Source of the DNA: Ophiobolus disseminans
Lineage: Eukaryota; Ascomycota; Dothideomycetes; Pleosporales; Phaeosphaeriaceae
Length of the DNA stretch: 64,000 nt
Direction of reading: 5' to 3'
Assembly: GCA_010093685.1 (NCBI GenBank)
Contig: MU006217.1
Coordinates: forward strand, 24,911-88,910
Part shown: piece by piece, positions 1 through 11,100 of the stretch
How positions within the stretch are numbered: the first letter of the stretch is position 1
How the letters are laid out: each line of letters starts with the position of its first letter
Program-made: the position numbers and the translations under genes
Notes under the pieces: generated by a model
Databases searched by the model: none
What the model was told of the DNA's origin: nothing
Seen by the model: only the letters and a program-made list of their open reading frames with translations

Positions 1-2854
1 CTTCGACTCTAAGTTAGCGCCCTTGTCGAGCAGCAGCTTGACCACCGCCTCGTGCCCCTTCTCTGCAGCCCACGACAGCGGCGTCTGGCCGTACTGCATG
101 TCCTTCAGCTCCAGGTCTGCCCCCTTTTCGAGCAGGAGCTTGACGAATACACTATGTCCAAAATACGACGCCACTATTAGACCGGTATAAAACCAGGGAT
201 TGTCGTTATTTTCAGCCTTCCAGTATATTTGGGACCATACCAAATAGGCCTTTGAAAATGGGTCAGATATTTCCAAAGCAAGACGTGCTATGGCAGCATC
301 GTTGTTGCTGATATGGGCCTCGCGAAAGTGAAGAGCCCAGAATTTAGCCGAATAATCCAGGAAGGTGTGGCTATCGACGTGGTGCCTGGCATCTGGGGTT
401 GGACCTACCAGCGGACTAGCGTCAGAGTTGAAGAAGTTCAGATAGCGCACGCAGGGCTCCGCAAGAACGTTATGTGCTTGGTCGATAGTGATGGAGTGAT
501 GCCATCCTACCTCCGTAGAAATAGTGGGAGACGATGGCAGATTGGCGAGGAGGAACTCCCGAGCAGTTTGATGAAGGAGGTAGATCCTGCCGTGGTGAAT
601 TGAAACGAACAGTCCACACCAAGATCTAAGGCGCGACTTGAAGTCCTCTTCTTCTTCCAGGTCGATGTCGTGAATAGCCTGCGACGTTTCGTCTATATTT
701 ACGGCAACGTTCATTTCAGAGAGACTTAGTGGCCGGCCCGCTGCCAAAATAATCGCCAAGGCCTTCCGAACCATCAAGTCCTCCCTAGACTTGTTCAGAA
801 TCCGCTCATATGCTTGATTGACGGTTTTCGGTAGCGTTTTAATAGCGAACTCGATTCCCCTTTGTGTCTTTTTGAAGCCTTCCTTTAAGTGCTCGAACAC
901 AAGATATACCCAGAGGTATGTACGGTGTTTAAGCTCGAGCAATTGATCTGCCAGGTGATCCTTGACTTTGTTCGAGAGAACTTTCTCCCTCGCCAACTGT
1001 TTCACTCTGTAGTCGATGACACGATTTACCTCTTGGCTAATAATTTCCGACTCTTCCTCCCCTGGTATATGAATACGCGGAAAAGCTTTTAACAGGCACT
1101 GGAACTTGGACACGATCTGCTCATACGGGCGGCTCGTTAGAAGATACTTCAGCTTGCTATGGCCCGACCGGTTGCTGCGGAGTTGGCTCTCTACGTTCCA
1201 CATCAGGTCCTCAAAATCTGATTCGGCGCATTCGTCCAGAGCGTCCAGGACTATGATAACAGATCCAGCCCGGGGATCATGCAAGGCATCTGCTAGGACA
1301 TCCCAAAGCGACCTTGTCAAGTTGGTCAGGCCTGGCCCTTCTTTTTCGAATGGCATCATAGCATGTTGGATTAGGGACGGCTTCTGGGAGAAGAGTTGGT
1401 GGAGTAGAGCACAAAGCGCTTGGCGAACTGTGTTCTGATCTTGGTCTTTGAAGAAGAAGTAGCAAATGGTCGCCGATCGTGGTAAGGCATCGTCAATCAG
1501 GTACTTGGCCAAGACCGATTTTCCACACCCAGGGTCTGCTGAGACCAGCAGTGGGCCCGATTCCTGGTTTAACCATTTCTGGAAGTGGTCGTGCTCGAGG
1601 AACCACATGCATGTGCCTTGTACTCGGCATTCCACGCGGTCCTTATACCACTCGTATGTGGCATCCTTGGTGGTCTTGGTGAGACGGAACAACTGAAGAC
1701 ACTTTTTTTGCTCATCGGACAGCTTCTGCTTGACTGCCTCTTGCTGGATCTCAAGCTGCTTCTGTGCAATGTCGCAGTGCGCTTCTGCAAATTTTTGGAG
1801 ACCTTTTATAATTGCATAGGTCAACATTTATTAATCAGATAAGTGAGACCACCTTAGACTAACCAGATAGAACCTCGCCTATTTTCCTCTCAGCCTCCAC
1901 TCTGCTTGGCGGGATTTTACAGAGAAGATCCTTTGCATACGCTGCCGCCACCATTGCTGCATACCCTTGCCATTCCTTATTTTTATGCGAGTCGGAGTAA
2001 TCGCAGATGCCACGGATCACGAGGCACGGGAAGCTGTTCATCAAGCCTGCCGCCTCCATTTCAAAACACAGAACGTCTTTTTCCGCTGCGAGTTTGTCTC
2101 TAACCAAAGCGTCTTTCATCAACTGGTTCGCTGAAGCAACTAAGCCGTAATGAATCGCGGGATTATCCTCCTCTTCATTCCGTTCAGGTCGTGATACCAC
2201 AGTTGACGGATCATCGCCACAGGTTGCCACACAGCTTGCTCTGTCATCTAGAGGATAGACAACTCCGCTTTGATACAGCTTGTCGGTGCTTGAATCTGGC
2301 CGTATGTACTTGTTCCGAAGCTTTCGCTTCTTCTCGAGAATGCCGTTGATGGCACTTTCAAACTGATGGCCGTCTGACTCATATTCCGCCTTAAGCGTAT
2401 TCACTGCCGCTAGTAGGACTCTTGGGGGCTTGTTCAAGAACCCTGTGGTTCGGAAACTCTGATCTTGTATCGTCTTGCCGAAGTCATACTGAAACACACC
2501 ACTGTTTCCATTGCCAGGATCGCTAACCACAATGTCGCCAAGACGGATGTCATGCTTTTTGCTGGGTGCACCGCCGCCGATGCCGACCATCAAACCGAGC
2601 CTGATATTAGGAAAGCTGTGCAGCATGTCTCTCGCGACGCTTGCTGCCGACGCTATGCCGTACTCGCCGTCGGGTAAGACGGCAATAACGACATTATGTT
2701 TCCCAATCCTGCCCAGTGTGTAGATGTTGTCGTCATTCGGCGACACGTAGTCTGGCCCTTCGTGCCTTTCATCAAGGAAGGCTTGCGCAGCGACAAGCTC
2801 TGTCGTTATAGCGCAGATCCAGCCGACGGTGTATGTATCGTTCTGGCCAGACAT
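1..2854 (-). CDS. NLR-type receptor: PNP-NACHT-ankyrin (5' complete, 3' end off the window)
   Basis: Two exons are predicted: 2854-1864, then 1802 to beyond position 1. The 61-bp intron (1863-1803) starts GTTAGT and ends AAAAG. It removes the stop at 1859-1861 and joins the frames as G|GT. Exon 1 (about 330 aa) is a purine-nucleoside-phosphorylase/UP-like domain with LMVGIGGG, RLGDIVVSDP, CFEMEAAGLMNSFPCLVIRG and ICDYSDSHKN. Exon 2 has a helical linker, then NACHT with Walker A (SADPGCGKSVLAKY, about residue 420) and Walker B (VIIVLDALDECA, about 510), a winged-helix-like region, and ankyrin repeats from about residue 865 (GQTPLSWAAEKGHEAVVKLL). The frame is open to base 1, so the repeat array continues leftward. 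This is the known fungal NLR architecture, linked in other species to heterokaryon incompatibility and non-self recognition; a role here is inferred. It shares domain order and sequence style with the gene at 27154-33250. Confidence 0.9.
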
Positions 2855-4182
2855 GCTTTGCCAGCGGAGAATGATGGGGTGAAATCAGGGTCCGAGAGCT
2901 TCGAGGCAGGACGAACTCGGTTCCGCTGTGGGTGGTTCGTAGTGAGGTTTGGTCGCCTTTGCGCAAAGGGAACAAAGTACTGTGCGCCTTGCAATGAGTA
3001 GACGATTCGGATTTGGATCCCGTCAAAGGACAGAGGATAAGCGTTGAGGGACGATGAGAAGGATAAAGGGTGAGTTCAGCTCTGCGGGGTTGAAACCGCC
3101 GGCTGTGACCGGCATGCAGCACAGCCGCACCCATAACTGCACGTCGACTGATGTGACAGCCTCAGTCGGCCTATCAAACTTGAACAAGAAAAAACCGCTC
3201 GCTGACGTTAAGAAGTTGACCTGTCTTAACTCGGAGTGTTGTCGTTTATGCGGTCGCGCTAGGAGGTATAACTATAACTAGTCTCTGTATAGGTTCCTAC
3301 ATTATTCCAGTGCCCGGGCGGAATGAGCTTTTCTGAACGTGGCGTTTTGACTATTCTGGGTAAAGTCTATTGCCAAGACTGCTGCCCGGGGTAACTGAGT
3401 GCTTTTCCTCCGTGCTGCAGATGGCAAGAACGTAAATAATTAAAATTCGCCCCTCTAGCAGGAAGCGCGATGGCCACGGGCCGGCGCTCGTATGGGTTGC
3501 CGTCCAGAACCGGAACGTCCCTCAATCTCAGCCCGCAAGTGCTCAAGCACTATATTCTTACATGCATGATGTCGTATGCTGACAGCCAACGTGGCGGTCG
3601 CTGATTGCACGAGAATTCTCGCTTAGACCCGGCATAGCAAAACTATGGCTGTAAGTATGTATACAGGTTCTCTCAAAGCGTGGGGTTGGATGGCCCAGCA
3701 GCGCATAGGACTGGCTGATCGATCCGTCTTGCACACAGCCGAGAATTAAATGGCTGACTAATGAAGTCGTCTGCGACACAGCAATCCGCTGAGAGCACAG
3801 TCAACGCAGAGCTGAAGCCGACCATACACCTTCTTCTCTTCTTGGTGATCATTTTAGGCCTTGCGTCACCGGCGAACTCTGAAGAACCTTACCAATACTT
3901 TACGTTTCGAGGTCGCTTAACCACTTTGGGGGTACATTGCCCTCTACAGACGCTAATGCCTGCGGGGAGTCTTATAAGACTTCGGCTCTACGTTAGTTTG
4001 ATCATTCTAGTTTATAATCTTAACTGCACTTCCGCGTTATTCAGGTCCACCCCTTGATTGATTTCTAAGCTAAGCTGTTACGAACAAAGGGCAGGACGTA
4101 TCGATTGTCCGCGCGGGACAATCAGGCCACCCGAAGTGGGGCAGTGCAACCGGGTCACGTGACTACCATCATGCCAAGCCAC
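2855..4182. other. Intergenic, upstream of the left NLR gene
   Basis: About 1.3 kb without a convincing gene. The first few hundred bases should hold the promoter of the minus-strand NLR. Short open frames in both strands have no family features. Confidence 0.5.
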
Positions 4183-4250
4183 ACCATCAGTGATGGCCGC
4201 ACCATCAGTAATGGCCGCACCATCAGTGATGGCCGTACCATCGGGAGATG
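4183..4250. repeat. Short tandem array of near-palindromic CCATCAnTGATGG units
   Basis: Three near-palindromic copies of CCATCAGTGATGG-type sequence (one CCATCAGTAATGG) lie 20 bp apart, separated by CCGCA/CCGTA. A more diverged fourth copy (CCATCGGGAGATGG) follows. The array ends about 25 bp before a TATA-like GTATATAGA at 4276-4284. This looks like operator-style repeats upstream of a former promoter, but no live gene follows. Confidence 0.5.
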
Positions 4251-4754
4251 GCACCGTACCCTCTGAGGGCACGGAAGTATATAGACACCTACGATGGGCT
4301 CCTACAGCTCATCGTGCTCAACTCAACACAGCGATCTTGATACAGCCTTCCCAGCAACCCTGATCATTGTAGTGAATTCCCCAGTGACAGTCCTCTCTGT
4401 TCTCCCGGTCAGAACTGCCACTACCCCCTGCTTGTCCATCTGCGAAACTCAACCCCGGCGCCCTCAGAACACCAGAGATATCCTCTCCTCTTCTGTAGGC
4501 CCTTCACATAAGCACCCAACCATGACTGTTATCTACTCCCTAGCAACAGTACTAGAATACCACTGTGAGCCCTAAAACTATCTAGTGCAGATTCGCTGCA
4601 AGCTCCTGACATTTTCGCAGCCTTGACAGATACCTGGAAATCACATTGTATTGACCTTCTGGGTCAGAATGTAACTCTACCAGAAGTGTGCTACATGTGA
4701 GATAAGACAATGTCCCTTATATACAGATTGCTAAATCGATTGAATGCTCTAGTT
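4251..4754. other. Leader region before the CorA-like pseudogene
   Basis: Contains a TATA-like sequence near 4276 and a short open frame from ATG 4294 (93 codons) without recognisable features. It may be the 5' region of the degraded transporter gene that follows. Confidence 0.3.
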
Positions 4755-6021
4755 TCTTAGCGTCTGGTGACTGGTTCAAGAAGCACTGCCCAAAAAGCGA
4801 TCGCAAAAAGATATTAGCGCCGTTTTAAGCGCCAGACTTTCTCAACAACAAGACCTGCACCAAACTCAACGGCTACTTTGGTTCCCAGAGCTTCTTTTCC
4901 TCCAATGATAACGATAAGAACACACTCCAGAGCCTCAGTGCGTCCTCTACCGTACTTTGTGATCGAAAATTAGCTCACCACTGCATCACCAACATAGGCA
5001 CGTGGTTTAGGATCCTTACCAAGAAGGTTCTGAAGCCGGAGGAGGGAAAAACAGACGAGGGCAAAGACTACTTTTGGTATGAGATGGATTTCTTCACATA
5101 GTGGAACGGCTCGAACACCTGCAGGGTCTTGTGCATCGGCGCACCACAAGAGGTGAGCACAGAGCTTAACACTCTCCTCACGGAACCTCAGCCGCCGACT
5201 TTTGAGCTGCAAGACCCTTTGGCAATGCTCCGACCCCTCTTCGACGAGGTTATCAAGCTATGTGATGGGAGCACATGGCGTGTGACAAAGCTAGTTCGCG
5301 CCATCGAGCTTGTATGATGCATTCTTTAATACAATTATCACCCGATTGAGCGCTAACACTGTCCCTTTTCAGAACAGGAAGAGAAGACCCGACTTCGAAG
5401 GGCTACGCAATCTAGCGCGACATACAGGGCACATAGTGGAAGTAGAACAAGTCGCCATTGAGACGATAGAACAGCTTCTCAGCCGGCAGGAAAGCAACTT
5501 CAAATATCTGGATAGCCTCACCGAGACATACCAGATGCAGGCGAGGGAATACTTGCTATTTCAGTTGCAGATGATGAAGAGCTTGAGATGGCGTGCGCAG
5601 TCCACCCAGGCCCGGTTGGAAGAGGAGATTACTCTAGTAACCTACTTAACCCGATGAATGAGGTCGTGCGTGTGATCGGAACTAACTGGGCCGTGTAGGC
5701 ATACAATATGCTTGCGAGCTCGGACAACGCGGTTATGAAATCGATTACTCTTCTAACGATGACATTCTTGCCAGCGACCTTTATATCGGTAAGCATTGCA
5801 AATATGTGCCGCCCGGTCTCTCAATGTACTTACCTATGCTGTCCCAGGCACTCTTCAGCACCACCTTCTTCTCCTTTGAAGAGGATGAGTGGCAGCTCTC
5901 CCACAAGTTCTGGATCTACTAGGTCGTTGTCATTCCATTGACCCTTATTGTGCTTTTAGGCTGGTGGCGGTGGCTTGGAGGATCATACGAAGTCATCCGA
6001 TCCCAATGGCTGCACAACTGA
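4755..6021 (+). pseudogene. CorA-like Mg2+ transporter family protein, degraded
   Basis: With three predicted introns removed (5312-5372, 5637-5698, 5789-5847; all GT...AG, 59-62 bp, the second with ACTAAC) the exons give a continuous family-like protein. It has WYEMDFFT then WNGS, PLFDEVIKLCDGSTWRV, RPDFEGLRNLARH, ITLLTMTFLPATFIS|ALFST and a C-terminal hydrophobic segment VVVIPLTLIVLLGWW. These match the fungal CorA-like/ZntB-type proteins, whose pattern is a soluble N-terminal part and two C-terminal membrane helices after a FLPATFxSALF motif. At least three in-frame stops break it, near 4835 (TAA), at 5098-5100 (TAG, between FFT and WNGS) and at 5920-5922 (TAG after FWIY, where the family has Trp). 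All fit C-to-T changes on one strand. No start codon is certain. Splice sites remain intact, so inactivation looks recent. Confidence 0.8.
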
Positions 6022-7262
6022 AAAAGGCAGAGGTCTTAGGAGCCTAGGTCACCAGTAGCAGGGTTGGGAACTGCAGTGCTAGACCTATGTCCCATGGCAT
6101 GCCTGTTCCTGTTCGTCTATGGGATAACTAGGACATAGTTGTCATAATGGAAGAGATTGACTGCATTTCCGACTATTTAACCAACCCTAGATGCCTGGCA
6201 GAAAGCACCAGACCAATCTGCCAGGGGGATAGGCAGCGTCTTAACCGCCTCCCTCAACATCTCATACCGCGAGGGTCCAGCCAGCAGCTCATGCAATTTG
6301 CCTTATCCAGCCTTGGCACCCTGGCTGCCAGAACCTGGCCCACGGTGATAGTGCCGTGGTCTGCGTCTCCGTCACAGCCAAAGCGCCTTGCACGGGCGAC
6401 GTACTCGGGGGGAACTGTGACTCCGCGCGAGCAGCCTATTGCCGTCTGGCGACTAGTAACGTCGTGCACGACGACGATACCAAAGTCAACTGGGCGGTCG
6501 ACGACCTTGGTCTGAATGTAACTCTCGATGGCCGCACCCATGACGATGCCTATGCTGTTTTGTATAAAATATGTTTCCGAAGTCGCCGTCTTGCACGATC
6601 TGTAGGCTATAACAAATGCGGTTGTAGGCACCTGCAGCACCAGCTTCGTTGTAGGGCTGCTCGCCAACGTCAGATTGGGCGGGTACTGTAATGCTGTGTA
6701 CTTCTACACCGGCTGGTGCACGTTCCGGCAGTGGGCCGCTACAGATCGAAATCTATTCTTCTATAGAAAGGCCATCCTCATAAGATGAAATTGTTGGCGC
6801 GGTTAAAGTTTCTGGGTAAGACTTAACGGCGGGAAAGGTGGCGGTGCTCCCAAAGCCCTCTATAGTTTGCCACCACAAGCAGGGAGGACGGCCGACCCGC
6901 ACCTGCCCTGACCTTGTGACGTGGCAAATCGGCTTTGCTAGCATGAAAGGGCTGAATTATTGGCGGGAGGGCGCCGACCCGCTCAGTCCGCTCTCTTGTG
7001 AGCTTTCCGGCGATTAAGGAGTGTTGTATTACAGATACTAGCAGGAGCCGGACGGCTTGAGTTGATCTAAAGCGTACAAGGTATAGCTCCCGCTAAGCGA
7101 GGCTGACCCCCCTGCTGTGAGAAAGGGCGCGAAGTGTAGATACCGGAAGCCGATTCTGCAAGCGAGTGTACTGTAGTGTATACAGTAACTTATACAGTAT
7201 ATGTTACATAGCCATCCTTGCAAAGCACTAGCGCATATGTGGAAACACCCTTGTCGCGTGGA
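6022..7262. other. Intergenic with one unrecognised open frame
   Basis: No gene that I can name. An open frame on the minus strand at 6254-6667 (about 137 codons) begins with TTG rather than ATG and overlaps open frames on the plus strand. Its composition is protein-like but no family motif is visible. The rest holds only short frames. Confidence 0.35.
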
Positions 7263-7321
7263 CCGTGCGGTGAGAACAAAGCTAACGCGAGATCTGGAAA
7301 CCGATTGTGCTCGCGACTGTA
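7263..7321 (-). pseudogene. Fragment matching the 3' end of the HET pseudogene
   Basis: About 58 bp is nearly the same as 33795-33852, including a shared stretch GGAAACCGATTGTGCTCGCG. At the second site it encodes (minus strand) the C-terminal STIGFRF tail of the HET-domain pseudogene. Here it is fused directly to plus-strand ankyrin repeats, so it is a rearranged leftover. Confidence 0.5.
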
Positions 7322-7709
7322 CGGCAACGCACTCCAGGCGGCTTCATTCAATGGCTACAAAGAGATTGTGACGTTGCTGCTAGATAAAGGCGCCAACGTC
7401 AATGCGCAGGGTGGACCCTACGGCAACGCACTCCAGGCGGCTTCAGCTGGAGATCACAAAGAGATTGTGACATTGCTGCTAGACAAAGGCGCCAACGTCA
7501 ACGCGCAGGGTGGATCCTATGGCAATGCACTCCAGGCGGCTTCATACAATGGCTACAAAGTGGTCGCAACGCTGCTGCTAGACAAAGGCGCCGACGTCAA
7601 CGTGCAGGGTGGACACTACAGCAACGCACTCCAGGCGGCTTCAGCTAGAGGTCACAAAGAGATTGTAACGTTGCTGCAGAAGCAGGGCGCATTGGGAACA
7701 TCTAAGTAG
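7317..7709 (+). pseudogene. Ankyrin-repeat fragment of an NLR-type gene
   Basis: Four consecutive ankyrin repeats of the type YGNALQAAS...LLLDKGANVNAQGG (33 residues, 99 bp each) are followed by a stop at 7707-7709. Such repeats are typical of the C-terminal sensor of fungal NLR proteins. No NACHT or N-terminal domain lies upstream; instead the piece joins a HET-gene fragment. It is therefore a 3' remnant. The units are very alike at DNA level. They belong to a different ankyrin subtype from those in the two full NLR genes here. Confidence 0.75.
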
Positions 7710-8199
7710 CCTTGCCATTGTTGGCTGCACTGGATACCGTCATCACAGGATCAGCTAGTCGCGTGCATTTCTATCATGCTAACATGAAGTATATGTCAAG
7801 AGGAGGCGTGGATTGTAGCCTGTATGTAGAAACAGGCTATTCCTCTTCTAGTAGGAGGCTACTATCACGTGCTGATAACGTAATAGCCGCAACGGAAGTA
7901 GGGTAAAGAGTAGAGAAGATACTAGTAATATAAAATGTAGATACTAGTTACAAGATTGATGGTTAGACACCGAGCTACAGAGAGAGAGAAGAGAGTCTAT
8001 ATACATTGTAGAGTAGCTCTAGAAGGTTCTTTGCTTATAAATACAATCTAGTTCTAGAGCACTCTATATACGTAATCCGATGTAAAAGATTACGCGTACA
8101 GATAGATTGTACATCATAATGTGATGGATTACGCAATTATAATGTAATAGATTACGCGTTGCTACTATAGATAGTAACAGCCCAATAGGCATGATATAT
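7710..8199. other. AT-rich sequence between ankyrin relic and LTR
   Basis: No gene. It includes three copies of a GATTACGC-containing motif (about 8081-8096, 8120-8134, 8143-8158) of the form TGTAATAGATTACGCG. It resembles RIP-degraded repeat DNA. Confidence 0.4.
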
Positions 8200-8498
8200 T
8201 GTAAGGGGCTAGGCAGAAGACTGCAGAAAGGCTAGGTTTGACCGTGATGAATTCGATACAGTCTATCTAGAGCTAGAGAGCAGGCTGACTTTATAGCAGA
8301 CTGCTAGCTTCTGGAAGTTTCTACATACATCAGCATTTGTCAGCTGTTAGAAGAACATATCTTGTTCTGGCTAGTTCCAGGACATTCCATAACATTCTAG
8401 GACATTCCATAACGTTCTAGGACATTCCATAACGTTCTATGATGTTCCAATAAACCGAAGTGTATCCACTAAGAATAGTAGAGGTCTAACCTCTTACA
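8200..8498 (-). repeat. 3' LTR of Ty3/gypsy element (299 bp)
   Basis: Read on the minus strand it starts TGTAAGAGG and ends CCCCTTACA, the usual TG...CA termini with a short inverted TGTAAG/CTTACA. A purine-rich tract (AGAAGAGGGGTAA) sits immediately upstream on that strand, where a polypurine tract is expected. Internally there are three about 21-bp tandem repeats (GGACATTCCATAACGTTCTA type, 8379-8446). The same LTR start recurs inverted at 10618. Confidence 0.8.
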
Positions 8499-8795
8499 TT
8501 ACCCCTCTTCTCTAGTTCTTGTAGGTGTTGTGTATTAGTGTATTAGGAACTGTTCTTTATCGCCTCTTCTAAATCCAGCTGGAAGCAATTTAGAGCGTTA
8601 TTTGCGGTATAGAGCAGTGAAGGTTTCCCACTTATCTAGAGCATTGTTGTCTTTAAGATTTTCTGCTAGCTCAAAAGTTGTTAGGGCATATCTAGTCCAT
8701 TTAACCTTAAAGAACAGTCTGTTTCTGTAGGTCACTTTAGCTATAATCTATTCCACTTCTAATTCTAGTTCTCTATTAACTAGAACAGGTGCTAG

Positions 8796-9861
8796 TAGGC
8801 TAGTAAATAGGTATAGGTTAGGTTAGGGTTAGGTTCAGTCACGTGATGACCCGGGTATAACCCAACCCGAACCTATATATTTTGCGCTAGTATAGGTATA
8901 GGTTAGGTTGTAGTCGCACTAACCTATAGTTAGGGTTAGGTCGCACGGACTAGGTTACAGTTAGGTTATGTATTAGTCTACTTTTTATTTATAGAGCTCT
9001 TAAGATAAGGGCGAGGATAGGGCCGAGGATAGAGCCGAGGATAGGGACAAGAATAGGGATGAATACGGGGACTTAACACCCTCGCGTTAGCAGCTTCTAG
9101 TTCGAAAACAGATTAGGCTGACACTATTTAATAAACAACTTAAGACAAATAAGCAATTAAGTAGACGTAGTGCGCGTGCATAAATATTAATTGTTTTAGA
9201 GTTTTGTTATGTTTATGTAATGCTATAGGCTAAGGTGTAATAAAAAGATGTGATAACCTAGTGCATAAACCCTACACTAAATTCAACGGCACTTAACTTA
9301 ACAGCACTTAACCTGTAACGGCGCAGGCAAGATTAAAGATATCCAAATGCGGTGTAAATTAACTTAGAGGCATATAGGAGTGCGTAGAGACTTAGAAACC
9401 TTAGATTGTCTAACAACGCCTATAGGCCTTGTACGAAAGGATATTAAAAAACTACTAAGCTATCTACAGGACTAGCTTAACTAAATACACCTAATAAAAC
9501 ATGCACCCTTCCTTGTAGGATCCGGAGGATCCGGAGGATCTAGAGTCGGGCCGGATGCGAAGCGGGGTTAAAGCGGGCCTGATACAGGGACAATGTAGAG
9601 GCAAGTAGAGGCAAAGCGGCAAAGCCTAACTATAGAATAAGGTGTTTGCAACCTCGTTACACAACCTAGCTAGGTACCCCTAACCTAACCCTAGCCTATC
9701 GTCTGTGCGACCCTATCCCAACCTATACCCAGCCTAAAATAACCCTACCTAACCTCTACCTATAGCCCGTGCGACCTAACCCCAGCCTTAACCTAAGATC
9801 CGTGCGACCCCTACCTAACCTATACCCAGCGGTAGGTACCCCGAACCCATTTACTAGCCTA
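8796..9861 (-). mobile_element. Non-autonomous hAT derivative (1,066 bp) with 8-bp target duplication
   Basis: It is flanked by a perfect 8-bp direct duplication, GGTGCTAG (8788-8795 and 9862-9869), the size expected for hAT insertion. Ends are inverted: TAGGCTAGTAAATAGG at the left, CCCATTTACTAGCCTA at the right. The left 190 bp is the inverted counterpart of 17690-17870 and the right 190 bp of 10791-10975. Bases 9000-9290 match 10985-11270 inverted and still contain the last codons of the hAT transposase. It is thus an internally deleted relative of the 7-kb element next door in reverse orientation. About 350 bp (9300-9660) is absent from that relative. It interrupts the gypsy gene between integrase tail and chromodomain. 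Confidence 0.88.
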
Positions 9862-10617
9862 GGTGCTAGTTGAGTGTTGTTATTAGGCTAGCTAGGGAAG
9901 GGATCTAAGGAGGCTAGCCTTAGGCGGTTAATATAGAAGATATTGTAGATGCCTAGTAGTGTGTTAAGCCTAACTAAGTGTAGGCTAATAACCTTAATAA
10001 CTGTGTATTTAGCATTCTTCTAGTTAAGTTTCTTGTTTAGTCTTCTATTTAACAGTTGCTTCCTATAGGAGAGCTAGACTTTGTTATTCACTTGCAGTGT
10101 AGAAGGCTTATGCCTATGCTTGTTTGCCTAACGCTTCTACTCTTACTATACTTTAGCTATTATAGTTTGTGCTATATTAAAAGCATACTTAAGCTTCTTA
10201 ACAATTGCCTTTGCCTTGTTATAATTAGGTCGCAGATATACTTCTACCTCTTCTTAGTTTAGTCCTTAAGAGATATCTAGTTAGATAGGGTTAACATTGT
10301 AGCTATGTTGAAGGAAGAAGGGTAAGACCCTTATTAACCTTGCTTCGCGCCCTTTGATAGCAATTAAGGCTATTAGGAGAAGGTCTACCTAATTGCTCTG
10401 TCCCTACCTAATAAAGGCGCGGAGATAGGCTTTAATAATGCTGTTTATCCTCTTAGTAGATCTATTAGTCTGTAGATGCTATGCTGTAGATGAGCGGCGT
10501 GTAATGTTTATTATCTTAGTTAGGATAGCCTAGAAATAACTAGTAAACTAGGTACTACGGTTAGAGACAATAGCATTAGGTAGCTAGTAGTAGGCAACTA
10601 CATACTGCAGGAAATTG

Positions 10618-10790
10618 TGTAAGAGGTTAGACCTCTACTATCCTTAGTAGAGTTACTTCGGTTTAATAGAACAATATAGAACATTATAGAAGAGCATAGA
10701 ACATTATAGAATGTCCTAGAACACTATAGAATGTCCTAGAACATTATAGAATGTCCTAGAACATTATAGAATGTCCTGGAATGTTATGGA
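10618..10790 (+). repeat. Partial LTR of the same gypsy family, opposite orientation
   Basis: Begins TGTAAGAGGTTAGACC and carries at least five degenerate 21-bp tandem repeats (ATTATAGAATGTCCTAGAAC type). It matches the reverse complement of 8330-8498. It stops after 173 of an expected about 299 bp where the hAT element begins at 10791. The missing 126 bp does not reappear after 17870. Confidence 0.7.
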
Positions 10791-11100
10791 TAGGCTAGTA
10801 AATAGGTTCGGGGTACCCACCGCTGGGTATAGGTTAGGTAGGGGTCGCACGGATTTTGGGTTAAGGCTAGGGTTAGGTCGCACGGGCTATAGGTAGGGGT
10901 TAGGTAGGGTTATTTTAGGCTGGGTATAGGTTAGGATAGGGTCGCACGGACGATAGGCTAGGGTTAGGTTAGGGGTACCTAGCTAGGTTAAGTGCCGTTG
11001 AATTTAGTGTAGGGTTTGTGCACTAGGTTATCACGTCTTTTTATCACACCTTAGCCCACAGCATTACATAAATATAACAAAGCTCTAAAATAATTAATAT

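Larger units (their letters stand above)
8200..10617 (-). mobile_element. Ty3/gypsy chromovirus fragment (integrase + chromodomain + 3' LTR), RIP-degraded
   Basis: Minus-strand translation from about 10610 gives the C-terminal half of a gypsy integrase: LPNAIVSNRST, then a pattern like TAxHLQTNRST and YLRAFIR. Next come the post-integrase linker (IYNIFYINRLRLASLDPFPS) and, beyond an inserted hAT element (8796-9861), a chromodomain (FFKVKWTRYA...ENLKDNNALDKWE), a stop, a purine tract and the LTR. Many codons that should be Trp or Gln are TAG/TAA, as expected from RIP. The 5' part is missing: the copy is cut at 10617 by an LTR in the opposite orientation. Confidence 0.8.

Noticed and set aside
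8810..8960. GGTTAGGGTTAGG-like runs resembling telomeric repeats
   Set aside because: They are irregular and belong to the hAT terminal regions, where the same pattern recurs at 9672-9861, 10791-10975 and 17690-17870 with defined ends.
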